Source: an uncultured Alteromonadaceae bacterium
Lineage (GTDB): Bacteria > Pseudomonadota > Gammaproteobacteria > Enterobacterales > Alteromonadaceae
Reading direction: 5' to 3'
Length of the DNA stretch: 64,000 nt
Assembly: GCA_947494925.1 (NCBI GenBank)
Contig: CANLWS010000010.1
Span: forward strand, 124,001 to 188,000
Shown: in pieces, positions 47,066 to 55,675 of the stretch
How positions within the stretch are numbered: position 1 is the stretch's first letter
Layout of the letters: each line of letters begins with the position of its first letter
Notes under the pieces: model-generated
Database searches by the model: none
What the model saw: only the letters and a program-made list of their open reading frames with translations
Told to the model about the DNA's origin: nothing
Made by a program: the position numbers and the translations under genes

Positions 47066-47464
47066 GTGCTAGTTTGTGCGGAAGATGGATGGGTCGACTT
47101 TTGGTCAGACGGTATTCCTTCGGATTGGAACTACATGGGATGTACCAAATACCAATCAATTTTAATATATTGTTTGCTTCCTGATGGGCAGCTTCAAAAA
47201 GTAAAACCAGTTTCACCTAGTTTAAATTGGTTTGAGAAAGCTCTTTGGAAAGTCACTAACTCTTCCAAGAAGGTTACGTTTGAAATTGCTGTTATTGAAA
47301 AGTCATCGATAGAAAAATTCAAAGCCTTACTATTACAGGCTGTAAAAACTGATGACGATCTGTTGACCCAGTTTAAAACAGAGGATGAAATAACCCAAGG
47401 CATTGAAAAATCTAAGAGCTACTCAGATTTAAATACGCTTTTTACGGAGTGTGGCTGGGTATAA
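47066..47464 (+). CDS. Orphan cassette-like gene 1
   Basis: GTG 47066-47068 follows AGGAG at good spacing and gives a 132-residue soluble protein rich in tryptophan and lysine, with no signal peptide. It looks alpha/beta (NWFEKALWKVTNSSKKVTFEIAV). No family is recognised. The stop codon TAA lies within the left end of an attC-like structure (TATAACAAG), the arrangement seen in integron gene cassettes. Confidence 0.65.
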   Translation: MLVCAEDGWVDFWSDGIPSDWNYMGCTKYQSILIYCLLPDGQLQKVKPVSPSLNWFEKALWKVTNSSKKVTFEIAVIEKSSIEKFKALLLQAVKTDDDLLTQFKTEDEITQGIEKSKSYSDLNTLFTECGWV

Positions 47465-47564
47465 CAAGGCCATTAAAAAGCGGACACGTAACAGTTGGCT
47501 CGGTTCCGCTTCGCTGCACATTTTAGCCAACTGTTACTTAGCCGTATATGGCGGCGTTATAACC
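47458..47564 (+). other. attC-like recombination site 1
   Basis: The element runs from GGTATAACAAG to GGCGTTATAACC. From the outside in it pairs AAC/GTT, GCCAT (47469-47473) with ATGGC (47548-47552), then a perfect 13-bp stem GTAACAGTTGGCT (47488-47500) with AGCCAACTGTTAC (47525-47537). The outer boxes separated by short unpaired bases resemble the R/L boxes of integron attC sites, with TAACAA and CGTTA ends like those of Vibrio superintegron repeats. Confidence 0.65.
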
Positions 47565-47581
47565 CATGAGGTGTTAGTTAC

Positions 47582-47944
47582 ATGGACGTTTTATTAGTAG
47601 TTCTTTCTCTTGCAGCAGTCCTAATGTGGTTTTGGATAAGTCTCTTAGCAATACTCTGTGTGGCGTTTGATCCTGATTTGGATAAAATACAGCGCTGGGG
47701 GCAAATAATAGTCGTCGTTTTGATTCCGTTTATTGGCGCATCTTTTATTTTAAAATTAGTAAACGAGCATTCACCGGAAGTAGTTGCACGATTTTATATA
47801 CCTTGGCCTTTTAGGAATATGGTACTTGATAAGAAACTAACCCAAAATGGTCCTGGTTCAAATGGTGAAGAGGTGCCTGGTTCTCATTCTGCTGGTGCAA
47901 ACAGTTCAAGTTTCGGTGGTGATGGTGGCGGCAGCAGTGATTAA
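47582..47944 (+). CDS. Orphan cassette-like gene 2, small membrane protein
   Basis: The 120-residue protein has two membrane spans (about 3-28 and 40-62), a short basic region and a low-complexity glycine/serine tail (SSSFGGDGGGSSD). GAGGTG precedes the ATG. The start is only about 18 bp after the right end of the attC-like site and the stop about 9 bp before the next, the compact layout of a gene cassette. No family is recognised. Confidence 0.7.
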   Translation: MDVLLVVLSLAAVLMWFWISLLAILCVAFDPDLDKIQRWGQIIVVVLIPFIGASFILKLVNEHSPEVVARFYIPWPFRNMVLDKKLTQNGPGSNGEEVPGSHSAGANSSSFGGDGGGSSD

Positions 47945-47952
47945 AAATGGAT

Positions 47953-48066
47953 TATAACAAGCACATTATGTGCATTAGCTTCGCTCATTGGGACGCCTAC
48001 TCGCTGGCTCAGCTCATTCTTCGCAAGTATAGGCAGCAAGTCTGCGCACCATATGTGAATCGTTAT
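47953..48066 (+). other. attC-like recombination site 2
   Basis: The element begins TATAACAAG and ends CGTTATG. AAC/GTT ends and the boxes CACAT (47962-47966) and ATGTG (48053-48057) pair as in site 1, with the same AAG and 3-base unpaired spacers. An inner pair GCCTA (47995-47999) / TAGGC (48030-48034) is present. The internal sequence is unrelated to site 1 while the boxes and geometry are kept, as expected for attC sites. Confidence 0.55.
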
Positions 48067-48086
48067 GTGTTTAGAAGAGTTCATTG

Positions 48087-48554
48087 ATGTATCGAAATTT
48101 GTTAAAGATAATCGTCGTCTTATTTTGCCTTTCAGGTTGCGCTGAAAGAGTCATACATATTACTGACAAAGAGGGAGAAATTGTGGGAGGTTGTAATGCT
48201 GGTTTTGATTGGCATCTTTATGGCCTTCAAGACTCTATTGATTATATGCTTTATGAGTGTGCCAAAGATTCGATAGCAAACGGTTTCACAATATCAGATG
48301 AAAGGCTCCTTACTCTTGATTTTACGTTACCACTACCTCCAGTAGGCAAGTCGTGGAATAAAAAATTAGCGATGTATCACTTCCATAAGGGAAAAATCAC
48401 CGAAAGAAAGCTCGGTTATATTCTTGCCGCTATAGAATACGAATATCAGAAGGTTGCTTGGCCAGCAGAAGATGATTTAGCTAACGGCAAAATCACTCAG
48501 GATGAATTCAATAAAATAATCAAAGATGCCAAATTTAAATGGCTTGGCGAATAA
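48087..48554 (+). CDS. Orphan cassette-like gene 3, lipoprotein
   Basis: From ATG 48087 the precursor is 155 residues with a lipoprotein signal (YRNLLKIIVVLFCL) and lipobox LSGC. The mature domain contains two further cysteines (GGCNAG, YECAKD), and a C-terminal helix with EDDLANGKITQDEF. No family is recognised. It starts about 20 bp after attC-like site 2 and is followed, 4 bp after its stop, by CATAACAAG, a possible left half-site without a visible right half. Confidence 0.65.
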   Translation: MYRNLLKIIVVLFCLSGCAERVIHITDKEGEIVGGCNAGFDWHLYGLQDSIDYMLYECAKDSIANGFTISDERLLTLDFTLPLPPVGKSWNKKLAMYHFHKGKITERKLGYILAAIEYEYQKVAWPAEDDLANGKITQDEFNKIIKDAKFKWLGE

Positions 48555-48558
48555 AACA

Positions 48559-48567
48559 CATAACAAG
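48559..48567 (+). other. Possible attC left half-site
   Basis: CATAACAAG directly after gene 3 repeats the left-end motif of the two attC-like sites. The complementary right end (expected box GTTTG followed by CGTTA) is not found in the next 170 bp, so the array may be truncated here. Weak on its own. Confidence 0.3.
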
Positions 48568-48734
48568 CAAACTAACGAATGGACTAAAGCAGTAGCAGAA
48601 AGATTAATTTGCGACTGTCGTCTAATCTTGCACTCCCACCTATCAAGTTATTCGAGTTGGCCATCACTTTTGCCTTTTAGCTAGAACGAACCCAGCTTCT
48701 GCTGTTCAGCATTGGGGGTAGGTCTAGAAGCGGT

Positions 48735-49889
48735 TTAAAAAATTGCTGGGTCAGACACTTCCCATATTTTCAACTTAGTGAGTATTTTGGGGACTTCGTA
48801 AGTGAAGATATTCGCATCAATTGAGGAACTATTGCACATACCTACAAATGCAGTTTGTTCATTTGGTCTGCGAATATAACTTGTACTGGTGCCCATCCAC
48901 CCACCATTGTGAAAGGTATAGTTTGGATCGATGTACTGTCCATTTGCGTAAAAAGATATTCCGTTATTTTCATACGAGTGCTGGCTATTTGGCGTATTAA
49001 ATTGAGCCATCAGCTTCTCAGGCTCCTTACCTAACTTAGGAGTATAAAAATGATTATCCCAAATCAGCATGTCTTCGATTGTTGTGTAAAGGCCACCATC
49101 ACCGACGACGAAAATGTTTGTTTCGTAACGCTTTAGCCCTTCATCTTCAAATGTTCTGTAGCCCTCAGCTCGATTAGGCACTATCTCCCGCATATCATCA
49201 GCGAAAAACGTACTGTGCATACCGAGTGGTTCGAACATGTATCTGGTAGTGAACTCCCGCATTGACATGCCACTGACTCGGGCAACTAACTCGGCCAATA
49301 AAAAGTAGGCGAAGTTGCTGTAACCCTGCTTAGTATCGGGTTGATGTTCTAGCGGGAGTGATTTGATAACATCGTAGTATTCTTCATTGGTGAGGTAATC
49401 CTCGTCACCAAGTCTGAAAGGACCACCTGCGGTTGACAATAGAGGTTTGGGCAAAAGCTCTTTGAGAGTGTTGTAATCAGCCATTCCTGAAAAGTGCCCT
49501 AACATTGCGTTGACAGTCACTTTTGCACCATAGTCATGCAAATCTGGAAGGTGCTGGCGTATATCATCATCTAGGTTAACTTTACCCTGGTCAGCCAGCA
49601 GCAATACCGCAAATCCGGTGAATTGTTTAGACACAGATGCCATGCGAAATACTGATTTTGAACTAAGCGGGATCTGATGTTCTATGTTAGCTAACCCATA
49701 GCTTTTTTGGATAAGGAATTGTTTGTCACGTATCACCCCAAAAGTGCAACCGGGACCATCTTTAGAAATATTGGCCTGTGCTATTTTGTCTAGTTCTTGT
49801 TCCAATAATACTAACGGTGCTTGCTTTGCTACTGAGAGGCAAGGAAGTATCAGTAATGCCGTGACTACCATCTTTTTCTTGAAATGCAT
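48735..49889 (-). CDS. Secreted serine hydrolase (beta-lactamase family)
   Basis: The 384-residue precursor has a signal peptide ending near SVA (residue 20). Active-site motifs of PF00144 are SVSK near residue 86, YSN near 190 and an HNGG motif near 330 replacing KTG. Long insertions around 150-175 suggest substrate-specific loops. It is a third, separate family member in this window. The 3' end faces the cassette region. Confidence 0.88.
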   Translation of the reverse strand: MHFKKKMVVTALLILPCLSVAKQAPLVLLEQELDKIAQANISKDGPGCTFGVIRDKQFLIQKSYGLANIEHQIPLSSKSVFRMASVSKQFTGFAVLLLADQGKVNLDDDIRQHLPDLHDYGAKVTVNAMLGHFSGMADYNTLKELLPKPLLSTAGGPFRLGDEDYLTNEEYYDVIKSLPLEHQPDTKQGYSNFAYFLLAELVARVSGMSMREFTTRYMFEPLGMHSTFFADDMREIVPNRAEGYRTFEDEGLKRYETNIFVVGDGGLYTTIEDMLIWDNHFYTPKLGKEPEKLMAQFNTPNSQHSYENNGISFYANGQYIDPNYTFHNGGWMGTSTSYIRRPNEQTAFVGMCNSSSIDANIFTYEVPKILTKLKIWEVSDPAIF

Positions 49890-50133
49890 GAAGTATCCTT
49901 ACTTTTGAGGAGTCAATAATGCTTGCGCATTTAAAGATCCAAACTATCGAATTCTTTTGATAAAGACAACTTTACAAACACTCCGCTCGTTTTATTAAAG
50001 CAGGCTTACAATTGCTTTGATGACTTCTACAATCCGTATAGAAACTGTGCTACTAATTAATCCCTCTGCCCAAAAATTTAAATGATAGTGCTGTTTATCT
50101 ATCGACATGCACCTAACCAAAAGCAGGCAACTT

Positions 50134-51141
50134 ATGAAGCGATTTACCGTTTTTTTGTTTTTAAATCTAGTTTCTTTTCTGTGTATTGCTGGAGATCTTG
50201 CTGACCAACTAGGCCCCAGAAACTTCGACTCGGTCAAGAATAAATGGACGGCTGTGGTAGCCGCTTATGAGCCAGAAATAAAAGCGATAGATGCAGCTTT
50301 TGCCACAATCGATGATGCGCAAATTACCGAAACGCTTTACTTTAACGGCGTTAAATATCAATTGGGTAAGTACAAGGGCGAACCAATTGTGGTTTTTAGT
50401 ACCGGCGTGAGTACGACTAACGCGGCAATGACAGTGCAAATGGCATTAAACTACTTTCCTATCGATAAGCTTGTCATGATGGGGATTGCGGGAGCCATTC
50501 ACCCTAAATTTTCACCGGGTGATATTGCGGTTCCAGAGCGCTGGTATTTCCATGATGAGTCAGTGTATGTCAATCCTAAACATGATAACCCTGAAGAATA
50601 CGAGCTACCGAATTATTACAGCGCCCAGTTAGAACAATATGCAAAGCGCAATAAAACCAATCCACATGCACCCAATTACAAGAATCTCGGATTTATTCAT
50701 CCAAATGAAGTTGCAGTCATCAAAACGGGCTGGAAATCACGTCAACGTATGCCCTACTTCACGGCAACGCCTGAACTTATTGAAATGGCTCAAACAGCAC
50801 TCAAAAAAATCCCCCAAATCACAATGCCGTCGGGTAAACCAATTCACGTTGAGGTCGGCGGGAACGGAGTCACGGGTTCAGTGTTTGTGGACAATGCCAA
50901 GTATCGCACATGGTTACGAGATGTTTTTAACGCCAATGTAGCAGAAATGGAATCGGCATCAGTCGCACAAGTGTGTTTTGTTAATGATGTCGACTGGGTC
51001 ATTATTCGTTCTATCAGTGATTTAGCTGGCGGGCAAAAAGGTAAAAATGCAGAAAGCGTATTTGATGCCATTGCCTCAGGCACCGGTACTAAAATGATGT
51101 TGGGGTTACTCGACGAAATTGTTCTTGCAGCAAAGGAATAA
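50134..51141 (+). CDS. Exported nucleoside phosphorylase-like protein (PNP_UDP_1 family)
   Basis: From ATG 50134 the precursor is 335 residues, with a signal peptide (KRFTVFLFLNLVSFLCIAG). The phosphorylase superfamily fold shows STGVSTTNAAMTVQ, VMMGIAGAIHPKFSPGDIAVP and the late NVAEMESASVAQVC with the ribose-binding Met-Glu, then IRSISDLAG. These match MTA/SAH nucleosidase-like and purine phosphorylase proteins. An exported version suggests periplasmic nucleoside cleavage; the specific substrate is unknown. Confidence 0.85.
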   Translation: MKRFTVFLFLNLVSFLCIAGDLADQLGPRNFDSVKNKWTAVVAAYEPEIKAIDAAFATIDDAQITETLYFNGVKYQLGKYKGEPIVVFSTGVSTTNAAMTVQMALNYFPIDKLVMMGIAGAIHPKFSPGDIAVPERWYFHDESVYVNPKHDNPEEYELPNYYSAQLEQYAKRNKTNPHAPNYKNLGFIHPNEVAVIKTGWKSRQRMPYFTATPELIEMAQTALKKIPQITMPSGKPIHVEVGGNGVTGSVFVDNAKYRTWLRDVFNANVAEMESASVAQVCFVNDVDWVIIRSISDLAGGQKGKNAESVFDAIASGTGTKMMLGLLDEIVLAAKE

Positions 51142-51142
51142 A

Positions 51143-51192
51143 GGGGGTCAGAGCCCATTAAGCGAATCCCGCAAATAAAACGGCTCTGACCC
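51143..51192. repeat. Dispersed palindromic repeat, copy 1
   Basis: Inverted arms GGGTCAGAGCC (51145-51155) and GGCTCTGACCC (51182-51192) flank a 26-base centre. The GGGGTCAGAGCC-type arm is a frequent dispersed element in gammaproteobacteria, often linked to REP/IS200-like systems. It begins right after the phosphorylase stop codon and may act as its terminator. A deleted copy lies at 52874. Confidence 0.75.
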
Positions 51193-51200
51193 TAATAATT

Positions 51201-51569
51201 CTATGAAGGTTCATGGCAAACCGCTTCGATATTGTGCCCGTCCGGACCAATGACAAAAGCGGCATAATAGTTCGCATTGTATTCAGGACGACATCCGGGC
51301 CCACCATTATCTTTGGCACCAGCCAGCATTGCTGCACTGTGAAAATCTATTACTTGCTGACGGTTAGCTGCGCTGAAAGCCAGGTGAAGTGGAGTTGTTT
51401 TTTCTCCATTTCTACGGATGCACAAGGATGTTTTTTCACCGGCAAGACCAAGTTCAATACCTAGCTCACCCTCATAAAAAATTGTTATGCCCAAGGGTGC
51501 GAGGGCTTTGATAAAAAAAGCCTTGCTCTCTTCATAGTCGCTGACGCCGAAAACAACGTGATCAAACAT
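51201..51569 (-). CDS. VOC (glyoxalase/bleomycin-resistance) family protein
   Basis: The 122-residue protein begins MFDHVVFGVSDYEESKAFF, the standard start of a VOC/glyoxalase domain, and ends with YYAAFVIGPDGHNIEAVCH, which holds the C-terminal metal-binding glutamate. Family members are metal-dependent lyases, dioxygenases or resistance proteins; the substrate cannot be told. It is flanked by the palindromic repeat. Confidence 0.9.
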   Translation of the reverse strand: MFDHVVFGVSDYEESKAFFIKALAPLGITIFYEGELGIELGLAGEKTSLCIRRNGEKTTPLHLAFSAANRQQVIDFHSAAMLAGAKDNGGPGCRPEYNANYYAAFVIGPDGHNIEAVCHEPS

Positions 51570-51691
51570 AACTTTCCTTCCTTACCCGCACTTCAACAAA
51601 CTCTAGTTCCGACAGCCGACAATTTTAAATTGATGGTGCCTCGCGAGCCTTTTACTGAAACTCACCTTTATAACCGCTTAAATAATGGCGT

Positions 51692-52792
51692 TTAATCTGT
51701 ACCTTCCAACCCTCGTTTGGTCTGCAAATAGGTGGCGAAACTGCCTAACCAATGGCTACCCATATAATGCATATCTCCCAAGACTGCGTCCAATCCAGCT
51801 TTTCTGTGGGCTTCTACAGCTAGCCTTAATGGTGTAATGCGCAAATCATCTTTCGGTAAACTGTCGATGATACCCTCCAGCATCCAGGCACGGCTGGTGT
51901 TGAGTCCATCAAGATGAGCGAGTTTGCCATCGCTTTTGTCAGTCACCACTGCGGGTACCAACCAATCAGCACCGCTTTTTGAAGAAAGGGTTGGGAAAAA
52001 ATCTGTTAACCAATTGGCAAAAGCAGGTTTATCCATCACCCGACGCATGAGATCAGCTTCTGCCATACAGGGAGATAAAAAGTCCTGACCTGAAGGCTCA
52101 TAGGCTAAGGGGCAATGTTTGTCGTTGAGGTAAAGTTCTTTGACTCGCTTAGTGAGCAAGGTTTCAAACGTTTTGTCGCCTGCAATTCGGCTCCAATCCA
52201 ACATTAGACCAAAGGCAAAAGCTGTTTGACTGTGTTCGCCCGTGCGGATTGGAAACGTGAGTTTGGGTAACCATTCTCTGATGTTTTTTACCGCCAGTTG
52301 CTCTAACGGCATTAAGTTCTGCAGCCATTGTTTAGCCTGCGGCAATCGCGATTGACGAAGCTCTGCGGTTAACTGGAATAACCAGGCGATACCATAAGGA
52401 CGCTCAAAAGACGCCATGCCCGGGCGCTGATAATTTGCCAGCTCACCAGCAATTTTTTCGGCGCTGAAACTTTCATCGAGTTTTTTGATGATGCCAGCTA
52501 CATCTACCTTATCGCTGCTGGTATTTAGCATCCGAACAAGCAACCAATGACCATGAACTGACGAGTGCCAGTCGAAACACCCATAAAACACCGGATACAG
52601 CTCACGAGGTGGCTTCAGGTCCTCGTCACTATTCATAAAATGGGCAATCTTGTTGCTGTATTCTTTGTGAATGCAGTCTAAGGCCAGGTTAGAAAATACC
52701 AGCTCATAACTGTCTGGAGCGGAGGATTGATTGGCCACGATCGTATTGCTAAACAGCACACAACTAGCAAGAGTTAACAGCGTTCTTTTCAT
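51692..52792 (-). CDS. DUF2891 family exported protein
   Basis: The 366-residue precursor has a signal peptide (about 1-20, ending IVA). The rest is helical and matches DUF2891 by its segments FYGCFDWHSSVHGHW, RPYGIAWLFQL, GEHSQTAFAFGLMLDW, FLSPCMAEADLMRRV and the C-terminal HYMGSHWLGSFATYL. The regular alternation suggests an alpha/alpha toroid, as in glycan-active enzymes, but the function is unknown. It is monocistronic. Confidence 0.88.
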   Translation of the reverse strand: MKRTLLTLASCVLFSNTIVANQSSAPDSYELVFSNLALDCIHKEYSNKIAHFMNSDEDLKPPRELYPVFYGCFDWHSSVHGHWLLVRMLNTSSDKVDVAGIIKKLDESFSAEKIAGELANYQRPGMASFERPYGIAWLFQLTAELRQSRLPQAKQWLQNLMPLEQLAVKNIREWLPKLTFPIRTGEHSQTAFAFGLMLDWSRIAGDKTFETLLTKRVKELYLNDKHCPLAYEPSGQDFLSPCMAEADLMRRVMDKPAFANWLTDFFPTLSSKSGADWLVPAVVTDKSDGKLAHLDGLNTSRAWMLEGIIDSLPKDDLRITPLRLAVEAHRKAGLDAVLGDMHYMGSHWLGSFATYLQTKRGLEGTD

Positions 52793-52873
52793 TTTTGTTC
52801 GTTAATCGCTTCTGAAGGAACAGGATTGAGACTATCTTAACGCTTACCTCAGGGGAATAGTAGGTGATCGCAA

Positions 52874-52911
52874 TAAAGGGGGTTGAAACGAATAAAACGG
52901 CTCTGCCCCTA
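52874..52911. repeat. Dispersed palindromic repeat, copy 2 (internally deleted)
   Basis: AATAAAGGGGGT and AATAAAACGGCTCTG, with a diverged CCCCTACTAATT, match the ends of the repeat at 51143 in the same orientation. About 23 bases of the left arm and centre are missing, so the hairpin is lost. It supports a mobile or repeatedly copied element. Confidence 0.6.
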
Positions 52912-52989
52912 CTAATTGTGACCCAACTAATTGCTACTAAACTCAAAGGTGTCGATATATTGCCATACAGTCAGTAAGCAATTATTGAA

Positions 52990-53493
52990 CTACCAAAACC
53001 TAAGTAGGTTAGTGGCTATATCTAAAATAGATTCTATTTTTTCAGCTGCCCTTTCTGCATCCCGCTGGACGTGAATCGGCGGTCCAGCTTTAGGATGGCG
53101 ATAATCTTCCATTAATTGCGCTCGCAAAATTGCTCTCTCTTTCTCATTGAGCATCAGTGATTGAAGCTTAGATAACTCTCCAGTATCCAGCCAAATGCCG
53201 CCGCATCCAGGGCATTCGTCAATCTCTACAATATGCAGCGGGCTGTAATATCTTCTCATCATTACTGTATCAGTGCAGATGGGGCAATTTACTCTTTTTG
53301 CTTCGTTGAGGTTTTCATTATGAAATTGTGAGAGGTGTTTAACTAATGCTTTTCCTCTATCCTCATGACCACATTTGAAATAGTTAAGCGTTTGATTTTC
53401 AAAAAACACGCCTCCACAAGCTTCGCTCACATAAACAGGAACTTTGCCTACTGGTATTTTTTTTAGAGGAGTATGAGTTCGCGGGCACTGCAT
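52990..53493 (-). CDS. Zinc-ribbon (zf-TFIIB) protein
   Basis: The 167-residue soluble protein has an N-terminal cysteine motif (MQCPRTHTPL, EACGGVFF) and a second, complete zf-TFIIB ribbon near residues 70-100 (CPICTDTVM...CPGCGGIWLD), the pattern CPxC...CPxCGGxWLD. Such proteins are widespread and uncharacterised; binding of zinc is likely. A basic helical tail ends the protein. Confidence 0.8.
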   Translation of the reverse strand: MQCPRTHTPLKKIPVGKVPVYVSEACGGVFFENQTLNYFKCGHEDRGKALVKHLSQFHNENLNEAKRVNCPICTDTVMMRRYYSPLHIVEIDECPGCGGIWLDTGELSKLQSLMLNEKERAILRAQLMEDYRHPKAGPPIHVQRDAERAAEKIESILDIATNLLRFW

Positions 53494-53641
53494 AAAGACT
53501 TTTGATTCCTTGTCATAATGAGCTTGTCAGAGCGGTTGAAGAAAACTGTTTTTGGATTGCAAATCAGCTTTGGAAAAGGTTAACAAATGTTTTCGGATAT
53601 GTCTCTTAAACGCTTAAACCTGAACATAGCACAAACAAAAA

Positions 53642-53660
53642 TGCCCTCTGGCAGAGGGCA
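53642..53660 (-). terminator. Rho-independent terminator of the yebC-family gene
   Basis: TGCCCTCT and AGAGGGCA form an 8-bp stem with a 3-base loop. On the minus strand it is followed by TTTTTG. It is 27 bp after the stop codon at 53687. Confidence 0.85.
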
Positions 53661-53686
53661 TTAAGAATAGTATTTACTGATAAAAG

Positions 53687-54409
53687 TTATCTTTCCACAA
53701 CGGCGTTGTGATAAATATCCTGCACATCGTCACAGTCTTCAAGCATGTCCATAAACTTGTCGAACATAGCGACGTCATCACCGCTAACCACACTTTCAGA
53801 TTGGGGTACAAAGGTGATCTCTTCCAATTCAAATTCCACACCTTCGAAGGCTTCAGACAGGGCTGTTTTCGCCTTGAAGAATTCAGTATGAGGTGCGTAT
53901 ACCGTGATAGTTCCCTCTTCACACTCCACATCAGTCACGTCAACGTCGGCTTCCATTAACGCTTCAAGGACGACTTCATCGTCATCACCTTTGAAGCCAA
54001 AAATTGCCTGATGCTCAAACATGTGTGCTACTGCACCTGGAGTACCAATTTTTGAATTGGTTTTGGTGAAACAGTTTCTAACGTCAGTAATAGTGCGGTT
54101 GTTGTTATCCGTCAGACAGTCAACGATAACCATAAACCCACCTGGGCCATAACCTTCGTATCGGGCTGGGTGAAAGTCTTCACCTGCACCGCCTTCTGCC
54201 TTGTCGATGGCTTTTTCGATTACGTGACTTGGTACCTGATCTTTTTTGGCTTTATCGATTAACCGGCGCAATGCCAGATTTGCCTGAGGATCGGTTCCAC
54301 CGTTTTTGGCACAGACGTAAATCTCTTTTCCGTACTTGGAATACACCTTTGTCTTCGCACCGGCGGTTTTTGCCATCGCCACTTTGCGAACTTCAAACTT
54401 TCTGCCCAT
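53687..54409 (-). CDS. YebC/PmpR (TACO1) family protein, YeeN-like
   Basis: The 240-residue protein has the family start MGRKFEV and core motifs [50 protein letters not shown] and the closing [12 protein letters not shown]. YebC proteins are transcription or translation regulators; recent work links family members to relief of ribosome stalling at prolines. The YGKEIYV form is nearer YeeN than YebC, and the second copy expected in the genome is not in this window. It is a single gene with a terminator. Confidence 0.93.
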   Translation of the reverse strand: MGRKFEVRKVAMAKTAGAKTKVYSKYGKEIYVCAKNGGTDPQANLALRRLIDKAKKDQVPSHVIEKAIDKAEGGAGEDFHPARYEGYGPGGFMVIVDCLTDNNNRTITDVRNCFTKTNSKIGTPGAVAHMFEHQAIFGFKGDDDEVVLEALMEADVDVTDVECEEGTITVYAPHTEFFKAKTALSEAFEGVEFELEEITFVPQSESVVSGDDVAMFDKFMDMLEDCDDVQDIYHNAVVER

Positions 54410-54469
54410 TTATATTCTCGTATTATTGATTTATATGGTTGCTGCGGGAATTCTACTCATCCAAGCCGC

Positions 54470-55576
54470 TCAGGGCAAATGCTGAGAGGCTAAATAGTCA
54501 TGAGATTGCATTTCTTTCAAACGGCTTAAACAACGTTTGAACTCAAAATTCAGCTGCCCTTCGGTATACAACTCTTCCATGGCCACTTCAGCGGACATGA
54601 TAAGTTTAACTTTGCGCTCATAAAATTCGTCCACCATGGCGATAAAGCGCCGCGCAATATCATCCACTGCCTGCCCCATTTGCTCCACATTGGCCAGCAG
54701 AACTGTATGATAGCAACGGCTTAATTCCATGTAATCAGACTGACTTCTCGGCCCATCACACAAAGCACGAAATTCAAACATGGCTACCCCATCCGCATCA
54801 TGCAAAGATGGGATCATGCGGCCAGCCACTTCGATGTCCTGATTGACAGAACCTTCTTCCGGTGCCAATTGTCGGAAGTAGATATGCAAATTCTCAATCG
54901 CTTGCTGATCTAGTGGGTAATGGTATATTTCCGCCTGTTCAAGTGTCCGCAAACGATAATCCACACCACTGTCTACGTTGACCACGCGAGTATTCTGGTT
55001 GAGCAATTCGATAGCCGGAAGAAAGCGGGCTCGCTGTAAACCATTACGATAAAGTTCATCTGGCACAATATTGGATGTCGCTACCAGCACTATCCCACGT
55101 GCAAACAATTCCTCCATCAAAGTACCAAGAATCATGGCATCAGTTATGTCAGATACAAAAAATTCATCAAAACAGATAATTTTGGCTTCTTTGGCGAACT
55201 TGTCCGCGACGATCTTTAATGGATCGGACTTCCCATCCAGCAACTTCATCTCTTCGTGAACACGGTGCATAAAACGATGAAAGTGAATTCGCATCTTACG
55301 TTTGAAGGGTAAACATTCGTAAAAGGTATCCACCAGATAGGTTTTCCCTCGCCCAACGCCGCCCCAAAAATAAAGCCCCTGTATACTGGGTTTTGTCATG
55401 CCTTTGCCAAATTTGGCCGCCAACTTCACACGCCAGGTGACTTTTTTCCGCGGATGGGTCAATTCGTCATACAAACGTTGCAGCTCTTTTACCGCATTTT
55501 CCTGCGCAGCGTCGTAATGAAAATCATCTGATTCCAAATCACGCTGATATTTTTGCCATGGAGATAAATTTTGCAT
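54470..55576 (-). CDS. zapE: Cell division ATPase ZapE
   Basis: ZapE is an AFG1-like ATPase that acts on Z rings during division under stress. From ATG 55574-55576 the protein is 368 residues. Walker A is GGVGRGKTYL near residue 75, Walker B IICFDEFFVSD near 137 and the arginine-finger region ATSNIVPDELYRNGLQRARFLP near 172. Divergent zapG lies across a short gap. The zapE-zapG-degQ-degS order is the enteric one. Confidence 0.95.
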   Translation of the reverse strand: MQNLSPWQKYQRDLESDDFHYDAAQENAVKELQRLYDELTHPRKKVTWRVKLAAKFGKGMTKPSIQGLYFWGGVGRGKTYLVDTFYECLPFKRKMRIHFHRFMHRVHEEMKLLDGKSDPLKIVADKFAKEAKIICFDEFFVSDITDAMILGTLMEELFARGIVLVATSNIVPDELYRNGLQRARFLPAIELLNQNTRVVNVDSGVDYRLRTLEQAEIYHYPLDQQAIENLHIYFRQLAPEEGSVNQDIEVAGRMIPSLHDADGVAMFEFRALCDGPRSQSDYMELSRCYHTVLLANVEQMGQAVDDIARRFIAMVDEFYERKVKLIMSAEVAMEELYTEGQLNFEFKRCLSRLKEMQSHDYLASQHLP

Positions 55577-55675
55577 CGTTTTATTGTCTAGAAACATCTT
55601 GAATGAAAATAATTTGACCGCATAGTTTGCTTAGCGAGTATCATTAAGTAAAGAACTTCTGAATTTGGAGACATT

